Assembly (NCBI RefSeq): GCF_000002875.2
Contig: NC_009403.2
Span: 227,001 to 291,000 of the forward strand
DNA length: 64,000 nucleotides
DNA from: Leishmania infantum JPCM5
Lineage: Eukaryota > Euglenozoa > Kinetoplastea > Trypanosomatida > Trypanosomatidae
Direction: 5' to 3'
Positions within the stretch are counted from its first letter, which is position 1, and every line of letters begins with the position of its first letter. Positions 44,274 through 54,540 of the stretch are shown here, one piece after another. The notes under the pieces are model-generated. The model was given only the letters and a program-made list of their open reading frames with translations. It ran no database searches and was not told where the DNA came from. The translations under genes were made by a program, and so were the position numbers.

Positions 44274-45688
44274 GCGCCTGCGCGGAATGCGGTGTCCACA
44301 AGTCACGTGCGTGCCGTATGGTGCGTGTGGCTCAGCTGCCCTTGTTCGATCACTCGCTCCGAGTGCCTGCGTATACCCTCATTCTCCTCCTCCGTCTTTA
44401 CTTCTTCCCGGAGGCGCAGCGGCCGTATAGGGGAGGAGGGAAGGTGGACATTGGCGATGCGGGTACATGCGCTTGCTTCAATATCGATGCATATATATAT
44501 ATATGTATATCTGTGTGCGCCGAGGAGTTGGATGAGCCTCGGCAACGAGAAGCGCGAGAGGAAAAAGATCGAACCGCGTGCGAGGGAAGAGGTGGAAATT
44601 TGAAAGAATTTTAGGGCCCGTCCATCACCCGTCCCCTTCCCCATTTACTTTGCGCTGCGTGTGTGTGTGTGTGTGTGTTCACGTGCGGTGCCAGGCGTGC
44701 TAAAGACGGGTCTGCGTTCCCCGCTGCGAGCGCTTACCCGTATTTGACGGTTTGTTGTTGTTGCTCATCGCCTCACTGCGGCCGTGCCTTCGCGTTGGTG
44801 CGCGGCCGTCATTGAGGCTTGAGCCGCAGGTGGATCTCTCCCGTTGTTTTTTTAGTGGCGCTTGCTTGACAGCGTCGAGGCGAGATCAAAGCACATGCCC
44901 TCACCGGTGAAGAGACGAGAGGGCCGCACCGCCGCGTGCTCGAACTCTCGAGCAGGGAAGAGAAAGGGGCACGTGTGAGGCACGAGTTCATCCCGGCACG
45001 CGCAGACGGCGTATTTTTGAACTGCCTGTCCACACTTACCCTGCGCCTCGAGAGCTCTACATGGGTCTGCGTGGATGTAAACATGGAGCACGAACGTCAG
45101 CGCTCTGCCTGTCTGTCTTCTTGCGGTACCCCCCCCCCTCCTCCCTCCTCTCTGCCCCCTCCCTCCCTCCCTCCCCATGCCCTTGCTCCACCGCCCACGG
45201 CGCACGAGAGCATGCGCCGGTGCATGTGGACCTCAAAGCGCCTTCATCGCACTCTTGCCCGCGTTGTGCCCTGCCTTTGCTTCGCTCTGCCGCGGTGCAC
45301 GTAGCAGAGTGGCCACCTCGAAACGCAAAGAGGGAGGGCGTATCAAGACGACAACCTCCCCCACCCACCCAAGCCACCGCAACCACCCATCCGGCACAGC
45401 CAGCGTGCGCTCCGTGTGTGTCGACCTTGTTTTTCCTTCGCACGGATCCCTCTCACCGCATAGACTCTATACCCCCGCGTGCTCTCCCCCACCCCCTCCC
45501 ACCTCCCTCCCTTACCCCCGAAGCTCACACACTGAGAGGGGATATACGCCAATTTTTCTACGCCACAGCAGAACAGGGCGGTCCTTGTCGTGCTGCGGTC
45601 TCTCCTCCCCGTGCCTGACACGCGGTAACTCTTCCTTCCTTTCTATCGACTGAGCAATTACCCGCTGTTAAGAGGAAGAGCAACGGCT
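44274..45688. other. Intergenic region between microprotein and CYTH genes
   Basis: No gene seen. Contains a TA tract at 44490-44510, a GT run at 44659-44678, a GC-rich central part and C/T-rich stretches (45127-45176, 45356-45390, 45481-45520, 45629-45645) that serve as splicing signals for the next gene. Confidence 0.7.
45629..45654 (+). promoter_or_regulatory. Candidate trans-splice acceptor for the CYTH gene
   Basis: A pyrimidine tract at 45629-45645 is followed by AG at 45653-45654, leaving a short 5' UTR of about 35 nt. An earlier acceptor at 45522-45523 after a longer C-rich tract is an alternative. Confidence 0.4.
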
Positions 45689-47923
45689 ATGCAGATTGAG
45701 GTGAAGCTCTCGCTGGAAGATGCGGAGAGCTACCAGCGCACCCTCAATACCCTCGCCAACCACCACCTCAAGGATGAGTGCTACTACGACTTATTTTTTG
45801 ACTTTCCTTATCCCGCGCTGCAGGAGCGGAGTAGCGTGCTCCGGCTGCGCGTGCCGTGCGATCCGGCGTCTGTCTACGCCCGCTCCGCGGCCTCGGCTCC
45901 GAGCGCGAGTGCAGGCGGCAACGGCAACTACGACCCAGAGGCGGAGTACGAGGCGCTGTTGCGTGCATGTCGCGGCGAGGTCCCGCCGGGTATCGGCGCT
46001 GCGGCTGGTAGTAGCACCTTCGGCTGTGCGCATGCCGCGACCGTGATACCGCAAACCGGAGGCAGCGGCAGATCTGATCACGGACTCCCGCTCCCCATCT
46101 TCATCCCTGGCGCTGCCGGGAAGCTTATCCTGAAGCAGAAAAACACGGTGGAGCACGGCCACCAGATGAGCTTTGTGGTGGAGGACGCGCAGGTGCCGGC
46201 GGCGGTGGTGGAGGCACTCGTGCGCCTTGTCCCCGACTCCCTCTTCACCACTGGCGTTGTCCCTGCCTCGACGGCGACAGACGGCGGCGCGAGCAATATC
46301 TTTACCGTGTTGTCGGCATACGCACAGCAGCGTCCGCACAGCGACGACGGCGCAGGCGATTCTGCGATTGTGCGGATCCTGTCCCATCTGAGTGCCATTG
46401 CGCGCGCCTACGCGCCATCCAACGACGCTGGTGCGTCGGCCGCGGATCCTGATAGCTCTGACGCGCACTTCACGCAGGTTCGCTTTGCAGCAATGGGGAC
46501 GCACACGGCTTACACGCAGCAGCAGCTCGCGACGTCGCAGCGGACTCTGAGCAAGGAGGGCGGAAAACTGGAAGATGGTGGTGGTGCTGGCGCCGTTGCG
46601 GTGGTGCCGCAGCTAGAGGCCGTTGCTGGATTCATGACACTGCGGAAGGTGTTTTCGTACGCCCCACTGATTGCCCTGCAGCAGGGCCTCGTCACGGCGC
46701 TCGAGCTCACAGAGAGTGAGCGGGAGTTCAGAGAGGGACTGCGAGTGCGGGTCGACGCGAGTTACCTTCTTCCAGGGCTTACCATTTACGAGCTTGAGGT
46801 ACCAAAGTGCGGCGTCGCCGTCGATGACGTGGCGACGGAGGTGGGTAACTTCCTCCGCCAGCTTGCGGTGCCGTTCCACATGGGTAGCGAAAGCAAGTTT
46901 TCGAGGTACACGCAGTATCTCGCGGCAACCCGCGAAGCGGAGCGGGACGCGAACGACGTTAAGCTTCGACTAACAAACGTGAATGGGTACGAGGAGGTGC
47001 GACGCAACCTGCAGCAGCTGCTTGTGTCGACATCGGCCGCTACTGCACAGAGCTCGCAGGACCGACGCCACCTCTCAAACACCGAGGTGAACCCCGTGGA
47101 AGGCGAGGAGGCCGGGGCTGACGACACGTGGTGGCACACGAATCCGAACGGCTACCTACAGGAAACGAACGAGGACTTCTTCTTCGACAGCCCGGAGCAG
47201 ACGCTGCGGCGCGGAAAGAGCTTCCTGCGACTGCGCAAGCAGCTGCACTCGAACAAGTACCTTCTCACTCTCAAGGCCCATCAGGTGTTCAGCGGTGGCC
47301 AGCAGAATTCGCTGTCGAGCAAGGTCGATGTGTCGGAGGTGGTGGCTCGTGCTCTCATCGACAACCCCACGCAGTTTCTGCACGAGTACGCCGAGCGCTT
47401 TGCGGTGGTGAAGACGGTGTGGAAAGAGTTCGGGGTGCGAGAGCTGTGCCGCACCGCCACCTTCACGACGGAGCGCCTGTCAGTGCCGTGGTGGGCTGCT
47501 CAAGCGCAGCAGTCGACGCTGCAGCGAAGCTGGGCTGCTGGGACAGCGTCGGCTCTCGCAAAGCAGAGCCAGCCCACCTACACCTCCACCTCTTACTATC
47601 TTTCCCAGCAGGAGCAGCAGCACCGGGGCTACGGAACGGCAGGCAAACTGCCACCCGTTCCGCCGCTGATCATCCATTTGGACAGGACGCTCTACAAGTT
47701 GCCAGCCGACGCGCAGGCGCCACGTATCCCGTTCACCCAGTGCCGCTCACGGGGCGACCGGCAGTGCGAGACGTACGAAATAGAGGTGACGAACATTGTG
47801 GCCCCGACAGAGCCGAAGGACGTGGTGGCCGAGCTGACGACGGTGCTCAATGGCTTAGGGGTGGAGTGGACCGTTGGGGTGCGCAGCAAACTGGAGCAAT
47901 ATTTTTCCTTGATGGACATGTGA
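45689..47923 (+). CDS. Tandem CYTH-domain protein (triphosphate tunnel metalloenzyme fold)
   Basis: A 744-residue protein with two CYTH domains. CYTH domains hydrolyse or bind triphosphates (thiamine triphosphate, tripolyphosphate, ATP for class IV cyclases) in a beta-barrel tunnel with metal. Domain 1 (1 to about 410): QIEVKL near the start, LRLR (51-54), KLILKQK (145-151), YELEVPK (367-373). An Ala/Gly-rich insertion lies between LRLR and KLILKQK. Domain 2 (about 421-744): DVKLRL (423-428), FLRLRK (512-517), LLTLKAHQ near 525, YEIEV (696-700). The hallmark ExExK is partly lost in both: Q-I-E-V-K in domain 1 and A-N-D-V-K in domain 2, while the second E-x-E is intact in each. The substrate cannot be told from sequence. 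The first ATG starts directly with the beta-1 strand of the fold, which supports it. Confidence 0.9.
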   Translation: MQIEVKLSLEDAESYQRTLNTLANHHLKDECYYDLFFDFPYPALQERSSVLRLRVPCDPASVYARSAASAPSASAGGNGNYDPEAEYEALLRACRGEVPPGIGAAAGSSTFGCAHAATVIPQTGGSGRSDHGLPLPIFIPGAAGKLILKQKNTVEHGHQMSFVVEDAQVPAAVVEALVRLVPDSLFTTGVVPASTATDGGASNIFTVLSAYAQQRPHSDDGAGDSAIVRILSHLSAIARAYAPSNDAGASAADPDSSDAHFTQVRFAAMGTHTAYTQQQLATSQRTLSKEGGKLEDGGGAGAVAVVPQLEAVAGFMTLRKVFSYAPLIALQQGLVTALELTESEREFREGLRVRVDASYLLPGLTIYELEVPKCGVAVDDVATEVGNFLRQLAVPFHMGSESKFSRYTQYLAATREAERDANDVKLRLTNVNGYEEVRRNLQQLLVSTSAATAQSSQDRRHLSNTEVNPVEGEEAGADDTWWHTNPNGYLQETNEDFFFDSPEQTLRRGKSFLRLRKQLHSNKYLLTLKAHQVFSGGQQNSLSSKVDVSEVVARALIDNPTQFLHEYAERFAVVKTVWKEFGVRELCRTATFTTERLSVPWWAAQAQQSTLQRSWAAGTASALAKQSQPTYTSTSYYLSQQEQQHRGYGTAGKLPPVPPLIIHLDRTLYKLPADAQAPRIPFTQCRSRGDRQCETYEIEVTNIVAPTEPKDVVAELTTVLNGLGVEWTVGVRSKLEQYFSLMDM

Positions 47924-47988
47924 GGCCACTGTCGCCCCAGCCTCCACCTCTACTTCCGCGAAGAGCGCTCGCGCCTGCTCTCTCCCCT

Positions 47989-47993
<5 letters not shown>

Positions 47994-48032
<39 letters not shown>
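47994..48032. repeat. GT dinucleotide microsatellite (about 19 units)
   Basis: Uninterrupted alternating GT, the longest dinucleotide array in the window, 70 bp after the CYTH stop codon and 580 bp before H3V. Alternating purine-pyrimidine DNA of this length is Z-DNA-prone and length-variable. Confidence 0.95.
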
Positions 48033-48034
<2 letters not shown>

Positions 48035-48420
48035 TGCCCTCCGCGGCGGCTACAGAACGGAAGCCGACAAGCAAACCAGTGCACCGCACGTACGGTCTTG
48101 GCGTGATAGACACATACGTATATGTGTACACACACACATAGATCTAGACATATATATATGTTTGCATAGATGTATATGCATACCTACATGTGCATATTTG
48201 TATGCGTGTGTACGTGTACGTGTCTGTGTGTGTGTGTGTGTCTGCTCAGCTCAGACCCACCTCCTCCGTCTCTCCGCACCAACACATCCCCGCACGGGCT
48301 CCTTTCTTTTGTTGTTGTTCTGTGTCGCTTACCATGCTGTCTCCCTCTTATGCCCCCCTCCCTCCCTCTCCCCTCCCTCTCACTTCTTCGGCCTTCGATT
48401 TGCGTCTCCATTAGCCAACG

Positions 48421-48464
48421 CTTTTTTGTTGTTCTCCCCTCTTCTTCCGTCGTCGTTCCCGCAG
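48421..48464 (+). promoter_or_regulatory. Candidate trans-splice acceptor for H3V
   Basis: A T/C-rich tract (48421-48460) ends in CCCGCAG, with AG at 48463-48464, giving a 5' UTR of about 148 nt. This is one of the cleanest tract/AG pairs in the window. Confidence 0.55.
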
Positions 48465-48612
48465 TCCCAGCACCCACGCCCCTTCTCTCTGTCCGCCCTG
48501 TGCCTTGATCTGCTCTCCTTCACGCGCGACCTCAAGTGTACACGTACTGATATACACGATTCCCTCCACCCCACCCCCTCTCACTGCCACACCCGCTCAC
48601 AGCTCCTTCAGT

Positions 48613-49050
48613 ATGGCCGGCGTCACCAAGGCCGCTGTTGTGGCCAGCCACCCGAAGAAGAATGTGGCAAGTCGCAAGATGAACAAGAAGAGCCGCTCGA
48701 TGGCCAAGAAGGAGGCCAAAGCGATGCGCGGAGGCATCGCTGATTCCAAGCGTCGTCGTCACTGGCGCCCAGGCACTGTCGCACTGCGCGAGGTGCGCAA
48801 ATACCAGCACTCGACGGAGATGCTCATCGCGCGTAGCCCGTTCCGCCGTCTCGTGAAGGAGATTATGTCCACCTTCAAGGACACGATGCATATGCGCCAC
48901 TCCGCCCTCGAGGCGATGCAGGATGCGACGGAAAGCTACCTTGTGAGTTTGCTCAGCGACGCGAATCTGTGCACCATTCATGCCAAACGTGTAACGCTGT
49001 ACCCCAAGGACCTGCAGCTAGCATTGCGCCTCCGTGGAGAGCGCACGTGA
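48613..49050 (+). CDS. H3V: Histone H3 variant H3V
   Basis: A 145-residue divergent histone H3. A basic tail (1-50) lacks the canonical N-terminal A-R-T-K start and the K9/K27-type contexts. [15 protein letters not shown] (51-65) is the alpha-N region. The histone fold runs to the end with [16 protein letters not shown] (105-120), [16 protein letters not shown] (123-138) and RLRGERT. The DANLC..HA.RVTL.PKD block and overall divergence fit the kinetoplastid variant H3V rather than canonical H3. Known of the family: H3V marks transcription termination regions and telomeres in T. brucei and works with base J at termination sites. Start: ATG 48613, directly upstream of the basic tail; the open frame upstream of it has no histone character. 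The gene lies within a + strand array, not at a strand switch. Confidence 0.93.
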   Translation: MAGVTKAAVVASHPKKNVASRKMNKKSRSMAKKEAKAMRGGIADSKRRRHWRPGTVALREVRKYQHSTEMLIARSPFRRLVKEIMSTFKDTMHMRHSALEAMQDATESYLVSLLSDANLCTIHAKRVTLYPKDLQLALRLRGERT

Positions 49051-51134
49051 AGAGAGCTTGAAAGATGGGGCGAGAGAAAGGGGAAAAAGTCAGAAAAGGT
49101 TCGGGTGAGAATCGTAAACGGGGCGGTGATGCGCGGAACCTGCCTATTCGCCGTTGCCGCTTTCTTGTCCGTTGTTGGGTTACCCCTCTGTATCTCTCTC
49201 TTGTGCGCTTCGATCCGTACTTCCGACGCCATCGCCGCCGTTATCCGTCGCACCGCAACTGTTCCTCTCCCCTCCCTCTGCGACACGTGCTCAGCTAGAT
49301 TTTTTTTTTCACGCTCACCTGCCTTTCGTTGAGCATTTTCTTTTTGTATTCATGTGCGCGTGTGTGTCCGCGTACTCTTTTTCTTCTCCGCTTTCGCGTT
49401 GCGCGTTTCGAGGAGCGGCGGCTCTCCATGTACTCGTCCCATGTCTCTGTCTCTCTCTCTCTCTTGCTCTCTTGCTCTCTTCACCCCAGCCGAGCTCGTG
49501 AGTATGTGTGTACGCCGGTGCGTCGGTGTGTGGGTTACAGCAGGCAAAACACAGAAAAAGGAAGACGACGTCCCTGTAGCCGCTCGGTGTCCGTTTTTGC
49601 TCATCTTGCTGTGTCGGTGCATGTCTGTGTGTGTGTGTGTGTATCGAGAGACCGTTTTTTGTTCTGTTTCTCCCTTCCCTTCCCTCCCTATCTCTTTCCT
49701 TCCTCTTCTTTCCATGTCATGCTTGCATCGATGGCCTCTTCGCCGTCCACTCGCTGCCAGCGCCGCTGCCGCATTCCATGCCCGTATGTTTGTTTGAGTG
49801 TGTGTCTCTGGAGATTTCAGCGAAGATGGAGGGCGTTAAAAAACACCGACGAAAAAAAAAACATACACACACACACAACGTGAGGCACCCACACACGTGC
49901 GTGGATCTTTAGACGGTCGCAAAACGTTTTCGTCGCAGGGATGCGCCACGTCTGCAAGGTGTTGCTGGCAGTAGGAAAGAACTCTGCCTGCGCCCCTGTC
50001 TTAGCCGCCTCTCTTGCTGCCCCCCCCCCCTTCCAGTCTTTCGCTGGCTGTGGTGGCTGAGAAAGCCTTAGTGAGTGCTGAGGGGCTCATGCGCACCGTA
50101 CGCCGCTGTTGCCACCACTTGCAGTGCATTTTGCAGAGACGCCCACCACCGCTCCCCCCCCTCGTCACGGCCCTCCCCACCCCCTCCCACCCGTGTCTTA
50201 TTTCCGTGGAGGGGATAGGTTGCTGTGTGGGAGGGGGTGGGGGAGGGTAGGGAGAAAGGCAGGGTGCACCATTGGCGGGCAACGCACCGCCAGCCGCTCC
50301 AAGCCGAGCGCATCGATGCCTCTTGGCAGTATCGGCGCGCCGACTATTTGGTGATGCGCTGCCTGTCTCCTTCGGAGCGCTTTGGCGTCCGCCTTGTCGT
50401 TGCGTGCGGCTTTCTCACTCCCTCCCTGGCTCCCTCCCTCCCCCCCTCTCTCCCACTCGCCTTTTCTTCTGCTGACACTCATTTCTTTCCTCTCCCTGTC
50501 TTGTTCGGCTGTTTTTTACCGATGCCCACGCACGCGCACACCGCGCGGGTCCTTCCACCTCCTCGACACCGACCCGCACATGCTCGACAACAAAAAAAAA
50601 AACATGAACGTAAAGGCTGGTGACGGCCAAACAACTCGCCCCCTCCCCTGCCTGTCTTTGAGCGCTTCCTCGTTCACCATCAGGGCTGTCACAAGAACGA
50701 AAACAAGTGGTAGTCTTTGCTCCTTCTTGCCCCGCCGCCACGGTCAGCACCGCCGCCAGATACAGCTGTGCGCTCAGAGACCCCCACGCACCTCCTCCCC
50801 CCCCTCCGCGAGCTTGGTTGTGTGCTGAGAGCGACGATTCGGTGCCTGGTCTAGGACAGAAGGAAAAGCACGCCTTCATCTTGACCATTCCCATCAATCT
50901 TGTGGACCCGACAAGTTGGGGGGCAGCGCCGACACACGCACACGCAATCACGCCAGCCTGACGCAGCGGCCGCTATCCGCCCCCCCCTCCTTCACTCCAC
51001 TCCCGGCTCGCTCTAACGACGAGAAGATCGCACGACGCCTGCCCACCGTCACTCCACTGCTAAAGTAAGGCTTGCTAGGCAGAAAAGGCACCAACACAAG
51101 CCCGCAGAAGAAAGGAAGACGGCGGGAGAGAAGC
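49051..51134. other. 2.1-kb spacer between H3V and the receptor gene
   Basis: No credible gene. C/T-rich and GT-rich stretches alternate with a GC-richer part at about 50040-50400. Frames on both strands are low complexity. The final 160 bp hold a strong pyrimidine tract and acceptor for the receptor gene. Confidence 0.7.
50978..51023 (+). promoter_or_regulatory. Candidate trans-splice acceptor for the receptor gene
   Basis: A C/T-rich tract (50978-51014, including an eight-C run) is followed by AG at 51022-51023, giving a 5' UTR of about 111 nt before ATG 51135. Confidence 0.5.
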
Positions 51135-53891
51135 ATGCCCGCATTGACTTCTGCGAAGCCTCGCCGCTCAGCGGTCGTGCTGCTCGCCACTGCTGCCTTC
51201 GTCATGCTTGTGTGCTTGCTAACCTGCAGTGCAAGCGGTGCAGCGACCGGAAACTCGAGTGGACTGGTGTGGGTGATTCTCACTGACCTCAGCCGCACCA
51301 CCTTGACAGAGGTTTCTCTCTCGGAGGCGATCACGGCCTTCCTGACAAACACATCCGCGACGCACCAGTACCTGAACACTCTCTTCCGCCCTGCACCCAT
51401 CATCCTCGACACTGGCGGCAATCTCCTCACCGCACTGACACAGATCACCGTCTTGCTGAGTAACCCGCTCACCTTCCCGAGCGTCCTGTTCCTGGCCGAG
51501 ACGGCCGACGTGTCGGCATCCGTGGTGGATATGCTGCGGCAGAACGACACAACGTCCGACATCCTCATTATCTCCGCCCACTCATCGAACACGCGTCTGT
51601 GCGATCCAAAGACGAATCTGCGCACTATGTGCATGGTGCCGCGCGACATGATCAACGTCCGTGGGCTGCTCGAGGTCGTGTCGAATCAGCTGAACTGGTA
51701 CTCCATGAGCCTGGCCTTGAGCAACGACGACTATGGCGACGGCGTTGCACAGGCCGTCACGTCGGAGGGGCAGACGGCGTCGACAACGGCGACTATTGTG
51801 GCGCACGCATTCATGAACGGCGCTGCCTCGACGACAGATGACGATGCGGTCGTCGCATCCCTCATCAAGTACCGCGCGCGGGGCGTGGGTTGCTTCCTGC
51901 GGGAAGCAGAGACGCGTCGCCTGCACGCCGCCGTGGAGCGCAACCGCCGTGCCGCCAACAGCGTTTTTCTCATCGCCTCGCGCGAGAGCCTGAATGTGCT
52001 TCCAGACCTGACCAGTGACGTCAATGGAACCGCGAAGCCGTGGGGTGCCATCTTCGTCTCTGCCTACACGCCTCCAGCGGAGCTCGTCAGCCAAGGCTTC
52101 TTTCCCACGACGCACGGAACCGCCGTGGATGAGTACGGCGCCTTCGTGCTGAGTCACCTCCTCGACGGCCTTCTCATGCTGGACGCTGCGAAGGGGGCGA
52201 TCGACAACATGTCTGCGCTGCGCGCCGCCCGTTTCCGCGGCTACACCGGCAACGTTGCCTTCGACTCGATCTACTACCAGCGCGTCGAGACCGTATTCTC
52301 CCTCATCACGGCCAGCCACACGGTGCGCAACCCACTCGTGACGTGGACTCTGAAGAACTACTCGTCAGACGCGGCGCAGGTGAATGCGAACCCAAATGTG
52401 ACAAGTGCCCTCATCAAGACGTCGCCGCTGCGCACAGCAAAGATCTGCATGGCGTCGCCCTCGAACTGCGCGTTCACGCAGATGATGATTTCAATGTTGT
52501 TTGTGCTTACGGCCCACAACGAAAACGTCGCAGACAACGACAGCGACAGCGTCTTCAACTTCTACCCTGTTGCCGTGAGCACGGGCGCTAGCGGCGTCAT
52601 GGGGCTGGCGTCGTTGATCCCGATAGCTCGCTCGTGTACAGTGCTCACCGGACCGGGCTCCGACGCGGTTGTCATGGCTGTCACCCCTGTGGTGAACGAG
52701 TTTCATATCCCGCAGCTCGACTACGCCGTCTCGAACGACTACTTCACCGACAACGTGCACACGTATCCTTACTTCTCGCGGAGCTTGCCAAAGAACACCT
52801 TTGCGGATGTGGCGGTGACGCAGCTCTGCGTGCACTACGGGTGGGAACGCGTGATCATCATCACCTCAAACGACCAGTTCGGCATCTCGCGCGCACAGTC
52901 GATGGCGACGAGGATGCAGCAGCAGAACCTATACGTGGAGGCGACCTACTACCTCTCCGACGGTAACAACGCCACCGTGGCGGACTGCATGGAGAAGATC
53001 TACGCCAAGTTGGTGAGCCGCATCATCATTCTCATCAACCCATTCACGGCTGCACAGGCAGAGACCTTCTTCAGGCTCAGTGATTACCTCACCTACATGC
53101 GCCAGTACATCTTCTTTATGGACAGCGCGCTCTGCCACGCCGCTGCGGCCTCGGCGAACGGCGATGCGCTGCGTCAGAAACTGCCGAGCTCCATCTGCAT
53201 CTACCCCAACGTGACGCAGACCCGCCTGGAGGCACTGAACACTCTCTACACAAGCAGCGACTACGCGACGACGCGGCAGGAGATGCGCAAGCTCATGAGT
53301 GACGGCGGGTTCCTCTCGTCGGTGGAGTCGTGTGACATCAGCTCCATCAGCCCCTACGCTGGCTTCGCCGTGGACGCCGGCTACGTCCTGATAGACTCCG
53401 TCTCTCGCGCCGTCGCTGAAAATGTGTCGCTGAATGTCGCCGCCCATCTGCTGCCCTACATCCGCAGCACATCCATTGACAACTTCGCTGGCGACTGCAC
53501 CATCGACTCCACCGGCAACCGCCTCTACGCGGCCTACTCGATCAACATCCAGCTCTTGAATGGCAGCTCGCTCTTCATCGGCACCTGGAACTCGAAGGCG
53601 TCACCGGCGCTGGAAATTACGGAGTGGTCGTTTGTGTGGCTGACGAACAGCACCGCAGTACCGCTCGACACGTTCCGGGATGCTTCCTTCGTCCTCAGCA
53701 CGGCCTTCTCGGCCTCCCCGGGGGCGATCGTGATTTCCATCCTCGGCTTCATCCTCACCATAGCCGTCTTCTACTTCTGCTACCGCCACTACCGCATGCA
53801 GAAACTCGTTGAGCAGGCGTTGGAAGCGAACCAGTTCCCGGTGACGGACGAGGAGCTGCGTTGCCTGCGCGGCATCAAGGACGACGTGTAG
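51135..53891 (+). CDS. Receptor-cyclase-type ectodomain protein lacking the catalytic domain
   Basis: A 918-residue type I membrane protein. Signal peptide about 1-36; an ectodomain with two related periplasmic-binding-protein-like (Venus flytrap) halves, each showing a similar stretch (NWYSMSLALSNDDYG in the first, GWERVIIITSNDQFG in the second). The second half has the ANF-receptor/class C GPCR pattern (LTGPGSDAV, YPYFSRSLP). N-glycosylation sequons are frequent. One TM helix near 861-885 (IVISILGFILTIAVFYFCY) is followed by only about 30 cytosolic residues. This is the architecture of trypanosomatid receptor-type adenylate cyclases up to and including the TM, but no cyclase domain follows and the downstream DNA shows no remnant of one. 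It may bind an extracellular ligand and signal through a partner. ATG 51135 was chosen because the upstream extension starts at a non-ATG codon. Confidence 0.88.
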   Translation: MPALTSAKPRRSAVVLLATAAFVMLVCLLTCSASGAATGNSSGLVWVILTDLSRTTLTEVSLSEAITAFLTNTSATHQYLNTLFRPAPIILDTGGNLLTALTQITVLLSNPLTFPSVLFLAETADVSASVVDMLRQNDTTSDILIISAHSSNTRLCDPKTNLRTMCMVPRDMINVRGLLEVVSNQLNWYSMSLALSNDDYGDGVAQAVTSEGQTASTTATIVAHAFMNGAASTTDDDAVVASLIKYRARGVGCFLREAETRRLHAAVERNRRAANSVFLIASRESLNVLPDLTSDVNGTAKPWGAIFVSAYTPPAELVSQGFFPTTHGTAVDEYGAFVLSHLLDGLLMLDAAKGAIDNMSALRAARFRGYTGNVAFDSIYYQRVETVFSLITASHTVRNPLVTWTLKNYSSDAAQVNANPNVTSALIKTSPLRTAKICMASPSNCAFTQMMISMLFVLTAHNENVADNDSDSVFNFYPVAVSTGASGVMGLASLIPIARSCTVLTGPGSDAVVMAVTPVVNEFHIPQLDYAVSNDYFTDNVHTYPYFSRSLPKNTFADVAVTQLCVHYGWERVIIITSNDQFGISRAQSMATRMQQQNLYVEATYYLSDGNNATVADCMEKIYAKLVSRIIILINPFTAAQAETFFRLSDYLTYMRQYIFFMDSALCHAAAASANGDALRQKLPSSICIYPNVTQTRLEALNTLYTSSDYATTRQEMRKLMSDGGFLSSVESCDISSISPYAGFAVDAGYVLIDSVSRAVAENVSLNVAAHLLPYIRSTSIDNFAGDCTIDSTGNRLYAAYSINIQLLNGSSLFIGTWNSKASPALEITEWSFVWLTNSTAVPLDTFRDASFVLSTAFSASPGAIVISILGFILTIAVFYFCYRHYRMQKLVEQALEANQFPVTDEELRCLRGIKDDV

Positions 53892-54511
53892 GTCACACAA
53901 GAGAAGAAAGGGAGGCGATGCGGGGGTGGGAGAGGGGGGCGCGATCACATGGATGTGCCAATAAAGCAGACAACGAGAGGAGACATCGATGCACGTGTGC
54001 TGGGCAGCGTGTGAAGGTGCCACCTCCTTTTATATTTTTTCCGTTGTGTGTGGCGGTGTGCTGAGTTTTCTGACGATGCTCTTGCCGATGCCTTTCGATG
54101 TCTGTGCCGCACTCCCTCTCTCTCTCTCTCTGTGACACCGACACGAGTCGGCGTGCTCGTGTTGTTGGCCGCATTGCCGTGCTCGTTATTACTCGAGTGG
54201 CCGTCTTTCTCGGTGGTCGTGGTGGTGGTTGGCAAGCCCGCGCGCGGTGCTGCGCGTGGTGCATGTAAGCAAAGAAATTTTGCTCTCTGCCACAACCCCG
54301 CGCCTTGCGCTGCGCCACCAACACCACTCTGCTTGTTTAACAACGAGGCTTTCTCTGTCTCTAACGGAAGCCCCTTGCTTGTGCGGGAGAGCCGCTAGTG
54401 AGCGTCGTTCTCTACCGCAAGCGCTTGTCCCGTGTGAGTGTGGGCTGTGGCCCTCTCACCACCGCAAAGATGCCCATAGAAAGAAGAGGGTGTCTCACCT
54501 GTCCTGGTCCG

Positions 54512-54540
54512 TGCCCTGTGTCTCGCAGAGACACAGGGCA
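54512..54540 (+). other. Perfect 13-bp inverted repeat with 3-nt loop
   Basis: TGCCCTGTGTCTC (54512-54524), loop GCA, then its exact reverse complement GAGACACAGGGCA (54528-54540). Flanking bases offer further imperfect pairing (TGTCC near 54500 with GGACA near 54555). The position suggests the 3' UTR of the receptor gene or upstream sequence of the helicase-like gene, so it could be a stable RNA element. Confidence 0.9.

Larger units (their letters stand above)
47924..48612. other. Spacer upstream of H3V, with long GT array
   Basis: No gene seen. It carries a GT dinucleotide array (47994-48032), a second short GT run (48225-48242), mixed TA/CA-rich DNA (48105-48200) and C/T tracts at about 48351-48390 and 48421-48460 that act as the H3V splicing signal. 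Confidence 0.75.
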
